The notes under the pieces are model-generated. The model was not told the DNA's origin. It made no database searches and saw only the letters and a program-made list of their open reading frames with translations. 22,868 nt of DNA. Source: Thermoplasmata archaeon UBA184 (GTDB lineage Archaea > Thermoplasmatota > Thermoplasmata > Lutacidiplasmatales > UBA184). The stretch lies in contig DAEB01000046.1 of the NCBI GenBank assembly GCA_002495185.1, positions 1,174 to 24,041 on the forward strand, written 5' to 3'. Positions 7,864-15,091 of the stretch are shown one piece after another. How positions within the stretch are numbered: the first letter of the stretch is position 1; each line of letters starts with the position of its first letter. Position numbers and translations under genes: made by a program.

Positions 7864-8343
7864 ATGCTCCGGGTGGGGGACGTCACGCCCGACTTCGAGT
7901 TCCGTCAACCGGACGGCTCTTCACGAACCTTCGGCTCGTACCGGGGGAAGCCCGTCATTCTCTACTTCTTTCCCAAGGCCAACACGGCCGGATGCACGGT
8001 CGAGACCCGCGGGTTCGCCGACCGCTACGAAGCCCTTCGCAGCGCCGGGCTCGAGGTCGTCGGCATCAGCGTCGACTCCGACGAGACCCAGGCCGCGTTC
8101 GCACAGAAGTGCGGGTCGAAGTTCGCCATGGTGGGCGACTCGAGCAAGGCCATCGCGCGATCCTACGGCGTCCTCGGGCTCTTCGGGGTCGCACGCCGCG
8201 TCACCTTCCTCGTGGGACCGGACGGCCGCATCCAGGACATCGTCGAGGGCATGCTCCCGGGCCCCCACCTCTCGACCGCGAGTCGGTGGGCGGGCCAGGT
8301 CGCTCCCGTACATTCTCCCCTGCGCGACCCGGCACGACCGTAG
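7864..8343 (+). CDS. Peroxiredoxin, PrxQ/BCP-like
   Basis: The 159-residue protein has a thioredoxin-fold peroxiredoxin domain. The motif FFPKANTAGCTVETRGF (35-51) holds the peroxidatic Cys44 in the PrxQ/BCP setting, and VVGISVDS follows. These enzymes reduce peroxides with electrons from thioredoxin-type partners. The common PrxQ resolving Cys five residues after the first is replaced by Arg49. Cys83 (FAQKCGSKF) is the only other cysteine and could resolve atypically, or the enzyme may be one-Cys. The end (RDPARP) is low in conserved residues. It follows the AKR-like gene by 20 bp and ends 5 bp from the stop of a gene remnant on the other strand. Confidence 0.9.
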   Translation: MLRVGDVTPDFEFRQPDGSSRTFGSYRGKPVILYFFPKANTAGCTVETRGFADRYEALRSAGLEVVGISVDSDETQAAFAQKCGSKFAMVGDSSKAIARSYGVLGLFGVARRVTFLVGPDGRIQDIVEGMLPGPHLSTASRWAGQVAPVHSPLRDPARP

Positions 8344-8348
8344 GACGT

Positions 8349-8576
8349 TTAGACAACGGAAACGGGCCGCGCGCCGACCACGGAAAAGTACTCGCCCGCT
8401 TGGTCCGCCAGCAGAGTGGCGCGCTTCTCGTTCCCCGCGGCGCGGACAGCCGATGAGAGGGCGAGCTGCGTCTGGGCCCACTCGTATTGCCACCCGAGGC
8501 GCCTCCAGAGGTCGACCGACGTCTCGAGCGCGGCGATCGCCGCCGGGATCTCACCCTGGTCGCCGAGCAGTAGTCC
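8349..8576 (-). pseudogene. Remnant of a TPR-like protein (C-terminal piece only)
   Basis: A 75-codon frame without any plausible start codon begins right after an in-frame TAA at 8577-8579. Its product (LLGDQGEIPAAIAALETSVD, then LWRRLGWQYEWAQTQLALSS and AVRAAGNEKRATLLADQAGE) has paired amphipathic helices like the final TPR units of archaeal or bacterial regulators and cyclase-associated proteins. It is probably what remains of a larger gene cut near the tRNA, perhaps by an old integration event. The remaining 85 bp up to the tRNA hold no gene that I can see. The assignment rests on helix pattern only. Confidence 0.4.
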
Positions 8577-8661
8577 TTAATCGCCTGGAGTTGCTGTGAT
8601 CGGGGTTGGCGTGCATCTAAGTGCCGACGCTTTTACCGCCGGGCCGTTGCTTCTCGAGAAA

Positions 8662-8733
8662 GCCGCCAGAGAGAATCGAACTCCCGACCTGCTGATTACA
8701 AATCAGCCGCTCTACCGACTGAGCTATGGCGGC
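8662..8733 (-). tRNA. tRNA-Thr (anticodon UGU)
   Basis: The minus strand folds as a full 72-nt cloverleaf: acceptor stem GCCGCCA at the 5' end pairing with TGGCGGC at the 3' end, D arm with GCTCAGTCGGTAGAGC, anticodon arm GCTGA-TTTGTAA-TCAGC, and T arm with GGGAGTTCGATTCTCTC. The loop gives anticodon TGT, which reads Thr ACA codons. No intron is present and CCA is not encoded. A tyrosine recombinase gene on the same strand ends 33 bp before the tRNA 5' end. A perfect 10-bp palindrome (TTCTCGAGAA, 8651-8660) lies one base past the 3' end. Confidence 0.97.
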
Positions 8734-8745
8734 ATACGTCAGAGA

Positions 8746-8781
8746 CCGGCCCCGGTTTTGGCTCATTTAGGGGCCGGCCCC
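8746..8781. repeat. Inverted repeat and palindrome between integrase and tRNA
   Basis: CCGGCCCC (8746-8753) and GGGGCCGG (8770-8777) form an 8-bp perfect inverted repeat with a 16-nt loop. The right arm is part of the 12-bp perfect palindrome GGGGCCGGCCCC (8770-8781), which encodes the last codons of the integrase. It may act as an end-of-gene hairpin, a tRNA processing feature or a recombinase-binding site. Confidence 0.5.
8764..8770 (-). promoter_or_regulatory. Possible TATA box of tRNA-Thr inside the integrase stop region
   Basis: On the minus strand this reads CTAAATG and overlaps the TAA stop of the integrase. It is the only AT-rich heptamer at about 30-36 bp before the tRNA 5' end, the expected distance for an archaeal tRNA promoter. 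If correct, the tRNA promoter lies on the integrase side. Confidence 0.35.
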
Positions 8782-9813
8782 CATTTGGACCTGTTGGATA
8801 AACGGTCGCATGGCTTCCCCAAACGCGTTCAGACCGCGCCGCGCAGCGTCGTCGTCCAGGCCGATGTAGTGCGCGGTCATGTCGACCGATTCGTGGCCGT
8901 ACAGGTACTTCAGGTCGACCAGCGACACCCCCGCCTGGTAGGCGATCCGTCCGAACGACCGCCGCAGGTCGTGGCCCGAGACCGGCACTCCCAACGCTGC
9001 TCGATGAGCGGCGCGTCGAACGTCGTGGTCCGCGGTCCGCTCGTGGTAGGGGAAGATCGCCGCGGTCGCCGGCTGGTTCAGTGTCCACGCGACCAGCTCC
9101 GCGTACGCGACTGGCTGGATCGGGATGGTCCGATACTTCCCTCCGTGACGTCCCTTCCCGAGCACCCGCATCGTGGGGTTCGGGAGCGTCAGGTCCAGGT
9201 CCCGTGCGTGAAGCCGCAGGACCTCCACCCGTCGCAATCCGTTGAACCCCTCGAGCGCGACGATCACTTTCTCCCGGCCACTTGCGGCCGAGTAGAGCGC
9301 CCCGAGCTGCGCGGCCGTCAGCCAGCGTCGATTGATCGCTTGCCCGCCGGGCGCAAGCCAGACTTCCACGTCCTCCGACAGTGGGTTTCCTTCCCACCGC
9401 AGGAACTCGCGCAGCGCCACCAGATTGGTATGCAGCGTCGAGTTCGCCCAGAACCCTGCGGTCTTCAGTGCCTCCACGTCCTCGGCCGTGACGTCGGCCG
9501 CGGACGCGGGTGCCTCTCGGCCCGCGCGCTCGAGCGCTCGCGGCATGGCGAGCAGGTACTGGCGGATCGTTCTTCTCCATCGTTCGCCGATTCCTCGCTT
9601 CTCCCTCGCGAATCTCCGTGCTCTCTCGTTCCACCAACGTACCCCTGAGGGCACGGTGGTTTCCTCCGAGCCGAACCGACAGACAGGGAGGTTGATGGAC
9701 TCTCCGTTCCAGTCTATCGTGAACTGGCCCGCAATCAGGGGAGATGGCGACCGGGAGGCGAAATTGGGTTTTTGGGCTCCCGCCCTCGCAACCGTAGTTG
9801 ATCCACGGGCCAT
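8767..9813 (-). CDS. Tyrosine recombinase/integrase
   Basis: The 348-residue protein is a phage-type (XerC/D-like) integrase. It has an N-terminal helical core-binding domain (about 60-145) and a catalytic domain with the full set of residues: Arg194 in FNGLRRVEVL, Lys around GKGRHGGKYRTIPI (217-232), His281 and Arg284 in GHDLRRSFG, His307 in YLYGHES, and the nucleophile Tyr316 in MTAHYIGL. The gene is intact and not split, unlike SSV-type integrases disrupted on integration. It ends 33 bp from tRNA-Thr on the same strand, which suggests the tRNA is the target, though tRNA 3' ends are the usual target side. The ATG at 9813 is preferred over in-frame TTG 9828 and GTG 9825. Confidence 0.93.
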   Translation of the reverse strand: MARGSTTVARAGAQKPNFASRSPSPLIAGQFTIDWNGESINLPVCRFGSEETTVPSGVRWWNERARRFAREKRGIGERWRRTIRQYLLAMPRALERAGREAPASAADVTAEDVEALKTAGFWANSTLHTNLVALREFLRWEGNPLSEDVEVWLAPGGQAINRRWLTAAQLGALYSAASGREKVIVALEGFNGLRRVEVLRLHARDLDLTLPNPTMRVLGKGRHGGKYRTIPIQPVAYAELVAWTLNQPATAAIFPYHERTADHDVRRAAHRAALGVPVSGHDLRRSFGRIAYQAGVSLVDLKYLYGHESVDMTAHYIGLDDDAARRGLNAFGEAMRPFIQQVQMGAGP

Positions 9814-9897
9814 CCCGGTCGCCACCAACGGCGCGAATCGGGTGCGGGTCTAAGTAGCGAACCGGACTGTCGAACAGTGAAAAGAGCCGGCGTTCTA

Positions 9898-10437
9898 ATG
9901 ACACGCTACGACCTGAGCGAGTTTCGAACCCTGACCTGGGTCAGAATCACGCGCTGGTTTCGAGCCGGGTGCGCGACATTCGGAATCACATTCATCGGTT
10001 GGACCGCGTACGGGGTCTACCTCCAAGCCATCGGGACTGGTATCGACGAATTGCACCTCGTTGGGCTCGTGCTGGTATTCTTCATCCTCAGTTTCTTCGT
10101 GGTTATCGGCGTGGGGGGTCGGCCTCCTGCAAATGAACTGGTTCTCGACGAGGCTGGAATCCAGTTGAACTACCGTCGCGGACGGCCGGACGTCCGAAGC
10201 TGGGACGATCCAAGCACATCCGTCCGAGGCCGGCGAACCGACGGGGTACAGGATAGCGTGTCGGGGGGCCGTGCCTTATGGTCGATCTACGGCCGTCTTG
10301 GCGCGATGTCTGAGACGTTCATCCCGAAGGCTGCGTTCGAGGAGATAGTCAGACAGGCCAACTCCCACGGGCTTGCTCTGCGCGAAAGCATTAGTCGTCC
10401 AGGGTGGTTCTTCTACAGAATCAAGCGGGGCACCTGA
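9898..10437 (+). CDS. Small membrane protein with two helices and a soluble C-terminal domain
   Basis: I do not recognise a named family for this 179-residue product. Two hydrophobic helices lie at about 27-45 (FGITFIGWTAYGVYL) and 58-78 (LVGLVLVFFILSFFVVIGVG). A soluble part follows, starting ELVLDEAGIQLNYRRGRPDVRS and ending with FIPKAAFEEIVRQANSHGLA, where a conserved-looking helix precedes the terminus. The layout (two helices, then a strand-rich domain with a G-x-x-L-x-Y pattern) recalls small membrane proteins with PH-like domains; this is a guess. It is divergent from the integrase. The ATG at 9898 is used; an in-frame GTG at 9877 would add seven residues. The DUF167 gene starts 5 bp after it, so the two are probably co-transcribed. 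Confidence 0.7.
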   Translation: MTRYDLSEFRTLTWVRITRWFRAGCATFGITFIGWTAYGVYLQAIGTGIDELHLVGLVLVFFILSFFVVIGVGGRPPANELVLDEAGIQLNYRRGRPDVRSWDDPSTSVRGRRTDGVQDSVSGGRALWSIYGRLGAMSETFIPKAAFEEIVRQANSHGLALRESISRPGWFFYRIKRGT

Positions 10438-10442
10438 TCATC

Positions 10443-10736
10443 GTGGGCCGAGTCGAAGTGTGGGCACGCCCCGGAGCCCGCCACGAGGGTATTGAGTGGG
10501 ACCCTTGGCGGAAACGCTGGGTGGTCTCAGTTCGCGAAACGCCCACCGAAGGGAAAGCGAACGACGCGATTGTGCGCGTCGTCGCCGAGAGTCTGCACGT
10601 CCCTCCGTCGTCAGTTCGGCTCGTGTCCGGGGGTCGGACGCGAGCGAAGCTCGTTGAGGCTGATGGCGTCTCGGACGCCGAAATCGCGGAACGGCTGGGG
10701 AAAGGTCGGCAGCTTTCAATCTCCGCCGGAAGATGA
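10443..10736 (+). CDS. DUF167/YggU family protein
   Basis: The 97-residue product matches the small DUF167 (YggU) domain of unknown function, found in all three domains of life. Conserved parts are EVWARPGARHEGIEWD (5-20), VSVRETPTEGKANDAIVRVV (28-47) with the typical P-x-x-G-K-A-N core, and VRLVSGGRTRAKLVE. The GTG at 10443 is chosen because it starts just before the first family strand and follows the preceding stop by 5 bp; an ATG at 10404 would overlap the upstream gene. The ATPase gene starts 32 bp downstream. This is usually a chromosomal housekeeping-type gene, so its place between an integrase and a HerA-like ATPase is unexpected. Confidence 0.88.
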   Translation: MGRVEVWARPGARHEGIEWDPWRKRWVVSVRETPTEGKANDAIVRVVAESLHVPPSSVRLVSGGRTRAKLVEADGVSDAEIAERLGKGRQLSISAGR

Positions 10737-10768
10737 TTCCAGAATAACCGGCTGGGCGACACGATTAC

Positions 10769-13700
10769 GTGTCCCCCAACTTCGTTCACCGCGAGCTTCT
10801 GCTTCCGTCGCCCACCAAGGACCCGCCTGAGAACGCGCCCCTCGTCTGGAACCACTCGGACCCGTACTCTCTCGAGATCCATCGGGAGAAGGATGGACGC
10901 GTTCGCTACGCGCTCGGCTCGGTCGACTCGGACGAGCTCGACGCGATGCTCACGTATCTCGAGAGCACCCGTTCGCATCTCTCAGGAGGCGAAGCAATCG
11001 ATTGCCTCGCCGAAACCCTAGTTCCCGACGGCATCTACGCGCGGGCCGTCCCCACTCTCAAGCACCACCACCTTCCCCTAGTGATCCACCCCCGGGTCGA
11101 CCCTGCGGACCACCTTCTACGGATCTTTGGCTCTCGAGCCCTTCGCGACCACGACGTGGTCTTGCAATTTGCATTTCAGAGCGTCGACTACTGGGAGTCG
11201 ACCTTCTTCTCGCCGCTGCTGGAGAACGTGGCCCAACGATACTCCCACGTCGTTCGCGCCGCGATCAACGCCCGGCAAAACCAGCCGGCCTACCACGTTG
11301 AGCTTCGCACACGCATCGTGGGTCCGTGCCCGGAAGATGCGCTCGCCTCGATCGGTGTCTGGCTGTCTGGTTGGACGGTTGTCGGTGGAGCCCCGTGGAG
11401 GCGCTGGCACGTCATCCCACCGAAGAAGGAGTGGGCCTTCCAGATGGCGATGGACGACCACTGCCTCGTCCATTTCGTATCTAAGCGGGGCCGGAGGGAT
11501 GTTTCCGGCCTCGAGCTTTCGCGTTTGCTCAGCATTCCCTGGACGACGCAGCACCCTGAGTGCGCGTACTCTGGTGCGCCTCGAGGAAAACCGGGTCCAG
11601 AGTTGCTCGTGCGGACGCCCAACAATCCGAGGTCGCCGGTCGAACCGCGTCTGATCGCCGGGTTGAGCGGAGGTCATCCAGTCGCCCTGCCCCGAACGTG
11701 GAATCACACAACAATCCTCGGCCGGACCCAGACGGGCAAGTCGACCTCCGCGATGGCCTTCGCCCTCCAAGTTCTCAGGAAGGAGCCGGGGTCGACGGTG
11801 GTCGTCGTCGAACCCACCGGGACTCTCGTCGAGGGCATTGTCTCAAGGATCCCCCGCGAAGTTGCGGCGGAGACCGTCGAGGTGGACCCTGCTCACGCTA
11901 CATTCGAACGCGACGGGACGAACTGGGTCTCCGTTCCCTTCGGGCTCCTGCGGACCCCGGAAAGGCCCACGGACTTGGATCGGTGGTCGGAGGCACTGGC
12001 GGGGGACCTTCTCTCCGCCATACGGAGCGCGTGGGGGGAGGAGAGCATCGGGGGAAGGGCCGAGTTCCTCCTTCGTGCTCTGGTGCAAGGGCTCGCCCGG
12101 ACGCCGGGCTCGAACCTCGTGGATGCCAACAGGCTCCTCACTTTCAAGCCCGCGCTCCAGAGGTTCGTGAAGACGACCCCGCCCGGTCCTCTCCGTGATT
12201 TCCTCGAGCACCACCTGCCGCGACTCGACTACAACTTCACGATGTCCACCCTCGACAAGGTCGGTAAGATCGCGACCAACCCGCTGCTACGGGTCGCGCT
12301 CTGTCAAAGGAGCCACGCCGTCTCGTTTGACGAGCTGCTCAAGCACCGTCTCCTACTGCTGAACCTCTGCAAGGCATCCCTCGGCGCTGACGGGGCGAAC
12401 TTCCTCGGCGCGATCTACCTCACCCAGCTCTGGGCCGCGATCCAGAGGTCGGGGAAGCCCGACCACCCGGTCTACCTCCTTCTGGACGAGGTCCACAACT
12501 ACGCGATCCCGACCCTCGCCGACATGCTCAGCGAGGGAGCGAAGTTCGGCCTCCACGTCGTTGCGGTCACCCAGTACCTCCACCGGGTGCCCCCGCGGGT
12601 CCAAGCGGCCCTGCTCGGGAACGTCGACGTCTGGCTCCTCTTCTCGCTCGGGGTCGAGGACATGGACGACGCGTGGAAGATCGTCCACGGGGAGCAGCAC
12701 GGCTGGCTCCCCCACGACCTCGTGGATGGCCTCCGGGCGCACGAGGTGGCCATGGCCACGTCCGGGAGCCTGCTGAAGCTCGAGACGCGGCCCTGCGCAG
12801 CTCCGGGGGCCAACGCGAACGAACTCAGGGAGGCCGTTACCGCAAGCTCGCGGCGATACGCACAGCCCGAGGACTCGGAAGCTTCGCCCTGGCTGGTCGA
12901 CCAGAACGACCTCGAAGCCCTACTCAACGGCCTCTCCTACCGCTCCCGGACGGTCGAGGAGCTAGCCGGTCGCACCGGACTGCCGCCGGACAAGCTTGCA
13001 GCGGCCCTGAGGCGGTCTGAGGAGGCGGACGATGTCGAGCAAGATTCAGGGAAGCCCGGGAAGGTCCGTCTGACCCCTCGCGGGAGCGTCCACCTTTGTG
13101 CGCTCCAGGCACGGCGGAACGAGGGCGAGGATCACGTCGAGACCCTCACCGACCTCGTGATGTTTCTCGATTCGCGGGGGATCGCGACGACAATCCCCGA
13201 ACAGGTCGCGGGCGTTCTGATGCCAGATGGGCAGTTCCGCTGGGGCGGAGCGGTCTACAACGTCGAGGTCGAGTGCTCTACGGTCGCGAAGGCCGCAGAG
13301 CAGGTCGTGCGAAACGTCCGGAAGGCGCGGGAGGCGGGAAATCGGGTGCTGATCGCGCTACCTGACTCCTCGGGTGTGCCGCGTCTTCTGGCTGTGCTGG
13401 ATGGAGCGTTCCCGGGCAACCGGCTGTGGCCCGACGGGATCGGGCTGGTCTGGAGGGACCAAGCCGGGGTCTTCCACCCCCACCGAGTCGCCGGGACTGA
13501 GGTCTGGCCGTTCCTGGAAGAAGGCGCCGTGACCGTTAGGGAATCAGGCCCTCCGTTGGAAGATGAGAGCGAGAAAGGAGGGCTCACGGATGTCCCAGCC
13601 GACACCGACCCCCTGGTCGCGAAGGTTCGTGAAGTCGTGGCCCGACTTCTCGCCGAGCGTCGAACAGAAATCACCAGCAAAGAGCTGCTCGGTCTGCTTC

Positions 13701-13873
13701 CGGAGCCGGACCGGTCCAAGTACGGAGACCAGCGGATCGGGGCGGTCCTCGCATACCTGGGCGCCAGGAGCCGAAGAGTGTGGGTTGACGGGGCGCGACC
13801 CCGTGTCTACGACCTGGGGCAGATCGGTGAGCCGAGATTGGACCGAGCAGACCGGTCCGGACCGACTGATTAG
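10769..13873 (+). CDS. HerA/TraG-like ATPase fused to winged-helix and possible PD-(D/E)xK nuclease regions
   Basis: The 1034-residue protein has several parts. Residues 1-300 are an uncharacterised N-terminal region. Residues 300-665 are a P-loop motor of the HerA/FtsK/VirB4 group, with Walker A GRTQTGKST (318-326), Walker B VYLLLDEVHN (568-577) and the following VVAVTQYLHRVP. Such motors pump DNA or form hexamers with nucleases. Residues about 720-775 look like a winged helix (TVEELAGRTGLPPDKLAAAL). Residues about 785-885 hold MPDGQF (818-823), then YNVEVECSTVAKAAEQVV (830-847) and RVLIALPD, which fits the D...E-x-E core spacing of restriction-endonuclease folds. A second winged helix is at about 950-1015. 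It could be a conjugation ATPase or a HerA-nuclease defence protein. The start is GTG at 10769, preceded by the DUF167 gene. Confidence 0.8.
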   Translation: MSPNFVHRELLLPSPTKDPPENAPLVWNHSDPYSLEIHREKDGRVRYALGSVDSDELDAMLTYLESTRSHLSGGEAIDCLAETLVPDGIYARAVPTLKHHHLPLVIHPRVDPADHLLRIFGSRALRDHDVVLQFAFQSVDYWESTFFSPLLENVAQRYSHVVRAAINARQNQPAYHVELRTRIVGPCPEDALASIGVWLSGWTVVGGAPWRRWHVIPPKKEWAFQMAMDDHCLVHFVSKRGRRDVSGLELSRLLSIPWTTQHPECAYSGAPRGKPGPELLVRTPNNPRSPVEPRLIAGLSGGHPVALPRTWNHTTILGRTQTGKSTSAMAFALQVLRKEPGSTVVVVEPTGTLVEGIVSRIPREVAAETVEVDPAHATFERDGTNWVSVPFGLLRTPERPTDLDRWSEALAGDLLSAIRSAWGEESIGGRAEFLLRALVQGLARTPGSNLVDANRLLTFKPALQRFVKTTPPGPLRDFLEHHLPRLDYNFTMSTLDKVGKIATNPLLRVALCQRSHAVSFDELLKHRLLLLNLCKASLGADGANFLGAIYLTQLWAAIQRSGKPDHPVYLLLDEVHNYAIPTLADMLSEGAKFGLHVVAVTQYLHRVPPRVQAALLGNVDVWLLFSLGVEDMDDAWKIVHGEQHGWLPHDLVDGLRAHEVAMATSGSLLKLETRPCAAPGANANELREAVTASSRRYAQPEDSEASPWLVDQNDLEALLNGLSYRSRTVEELAGRTGLPPDKLAAALRRSEEADDVEQDSGKPGKVRLTPRGSVHLCALQARRNEGEDHVETLTDLVMFLDSRGIATTIPEQVAGVLMPDGQFRWGGAVYNVEVECSTVAKAAEQVVRNVRKAREAGNRVLIALPDSSGVPRLLAVLDGAFPGNRLWPDGIGLVWRDQAGVFHPHRVAGTEVWPFLEEGAVTVRESGPPLEDESEKGGLTDVPADTDPLVAKVREVVARLLAERRTEITSKELLGLLPEPDRSKYGDQRIGAVLAYLGARSRRVWVDGARPRVYDLGQIGEPRLDRADRSGPTD

Positions 13874-13992
13874 ATGGATTCGGTTTCAAGTCGCGTCGGT
13901 CCGGCCTGACTCGTCAGTCTGCCCAGACCGGCTTGGTCCTCAGATGACGGGAAATAACGTCGAGTGATTCTGAGTTTTCTGTCGAGCGAGTA

Positions 13993-14625
13993 ATGATCTT
14001 TCCTCAGACCTCCGAGAAATTGGCCCGTTCATACCGGCTTCTCGATATGCTCCGAGAGTCCCGGGCGGACAGCGGGGCGTTCGAGGCACTTCTGGATGCG
14101 GTCGTGATTGAAGGCCGAGCTGTGACTTTCGTCCTCCAAGCGGAGCTGTCTCAGCCCGGACTGGCAATGGCTGATTGGTACGAAGCTGAGCAGGCCAAGA
14201 TGCGGCGGCCAGAGAACAATGCCCTGCCGTGGCTTCACGAGGCGCGAACCCTTTCGACTCATCAAGTCCCCCTCGGGGTGGGCCACGGGATAGAGGTCAA
14301 GCCCCGGAACCCCCCCATGCTGAGCCCAGGCGAGAAATTCGGAATCACGGCTAACGGCGAGATGTTCTTTGAACAGTATGACAAGGATGGGAACCTGGTT
14401 CGAACAGTCGTGCCGAAATCTGACCTGGATGTTCGCTACTATCGGATCATTACCAATCCTACTCCCCCGAAGCAACTGCTTCTGAACGGCCTTGATTTCT
14501 CCGGCCAGGATGCCGTCACCATCGTCTCCGCTTACCTCGATTATCTCAGCGAGCTCGTGCAACGTGCGGAGTCCGAGGCTCTGCGACAAGTTCTGCACAA
14601 TAAGTTCGACGGCTCCAAGAGCTGA
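13993..14625 (+). CDS. Hypothetical protein, possible HEPN-type RNase-like protein
   Basis: The 210-residue product has a helical first half. The stretch VIEGRAVTFVLQAEL (38-52), WYEAEQAKMR (62-71) and WLHEARTLSTH (80-90) resembles a group of small bacterial and archaeal proteins with the pattern ARSVTFVLQ...WY...R-x4-H. Arg85 and His90 form an R-x4-H pair, the catalytic spacing of HEPN ribonucleases that act in toxin-antitoxin and defence systems. The second half (GEMFFEQYDKDGNLVRTVVP and a final helix pair) looks like a separate domain. The HEPN idea is inference from motif spacing. It follows the HerA-like gene by 119 bp on the same strand, but this spacer shows no clear TATA box. The ATG at 13993 begins the helical part. 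Confidence 0.6.
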   Translation: MIFPQTSEKLARSYRLLDMLRESRADSGAFEALLDAVVIEGRAVTFVLQAELSQPGLAMADWYEAEQAKMRRPENNALPWLHEARTLSTHQVPLGVGHGIEVKPRNPPMLSPGEKFGITANGEMFFEQYDKDGNLVRTVVPKSDLDVRYYRIITNPTPPKQLLLNGLDFSGQDAVTIVSAYLDYLSELVQRAESEALRQVLHNKFDGSKS

Positions 14626-14658
14626 ACGCCCGAACTCAGACCGGGCATCTGACGCAAG

Positions 14659-14958
14659 TCACAGCCACAGGATCATCGCACCGCGCCGCTCGCCCGCCCG
14701 GCGCACCAACGTGATCGTGACCCCGACCACCGCGAGCGCGACCCCCACCACCATGAGCGCGAGGTAACCCTCCAACGTGTCGGGTGACGCGCCCGCGTTG
14801 CACGTGGGATTCGCGACACATGCATCGAACGCGGCGAACCACTCTCCGACCATGAGCAGGACCGAGAGGCCGATGATGACCAAGATGGCCCCCGTCCAGA
14901 CGATCCGCGGATTCCTGCCCGACGATGTCGGTGAGCTACCGGAGATGCCTTCTCGCAT
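14659..14958 (-). CDS. Small two-helix membrane protein with a Cys-containing loop
   Basis: The 99-residue product has two hydrophobic helices, IVWTGAILVIIGLSVLLMVG (about 19-38) and YLALMVVGVALAVVGVTITL (66-85). The loop between them carries ACVANPTCNAG, whose two Cys could form a disulfide outside the cell. The C-terminus is short and basic (VRRAGERRGA). A 94-residue product at 16479-16763 has the same plan with DACAGALTC in its loop, so the two are probable paralogues. The ATG at 14958 is preferred over a longer upstream open frame because the first helix begins soon after. A perfect hairpin touches this ATG. Function is unknown. Confidence 0.7.
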   Translation of the reverse strand: MREGISGSSPTSSGRNPRIVWTGAILVIIGLSVLLMVGEWFAAFDACVANPTCNAGASPDTLEGYLALMVVGVALAVVGVTITLVRRAGERRGAMILWL

Positions 14959-14987
14959 CTTTCTCCCTCGCGAGGAGAGGGAGAAAG
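14959..14987 (-). repeat. Perfect 11-bp inverted repeat abutting a start codon
   Basis: CTTTCTCCCTC (14959-14969) and GAGGGAGAAAG (14977-14987) are exact inverse copies with a 7-nt loop. Read on the minus strand, the hairpin's 3' arm ends at the base before the ATG at 14958. This arm is purine-rich (GAGGGAG) and could be the ribosome-binding site, so folding would hide it. Confidence 0.75.
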
Positions 14988-15024
14988 GGCGAGGGCGCGG
15001 TTCGTGACCACCGCCGCGGGAGGG

Positions 15025-15057
15025 GCCCGCGAACGAAGTGAGCGGGAGGGACCCGCG
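15025..15057 (+). repeat. Dispersed intergenic repeat, copy 1 (with partial tandem copy)
   Basis: This is one of five copies of a conserved ~30-bp element with core GAACGAAGTGAG followed by GGGAGGGACCCGCG. The preceding bases 15018-15031 (GGGAGGGGCCCGCG) repeat the right half almost exactly, giving one and a half tandem units. It lies 35 bp past the stop of the 365-residue membrane protein and 67 bp upstream of the 99-residue gene. Confidence 0.7.
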
Positions 15058-15091
15058 ATGATGAGGGGCGCCGCGGTGAAACCTGACGCAG

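Noticed and set aside
8651..8660. TTCTCGAGAA palindrome next to the tRNA 3' end as the attachment core
   Set aside because: It is short and I found no second copy near the right side of the window; without the partner site it cannot be supported.
8596..9648. A 350-codon plus-strand frame across tRNA-Thr and the integrase
   Set aside because: It reads through the tRNA antisense and opposite a catalytic-motif-complete integrase; its product has no domain.
14636..15011. Other minus-strand frames over the 99-residue membrane protein
   Set aside because: They have Ser/Arg/Trp-rich products, while the chosen frame gives two clean membrane helices.
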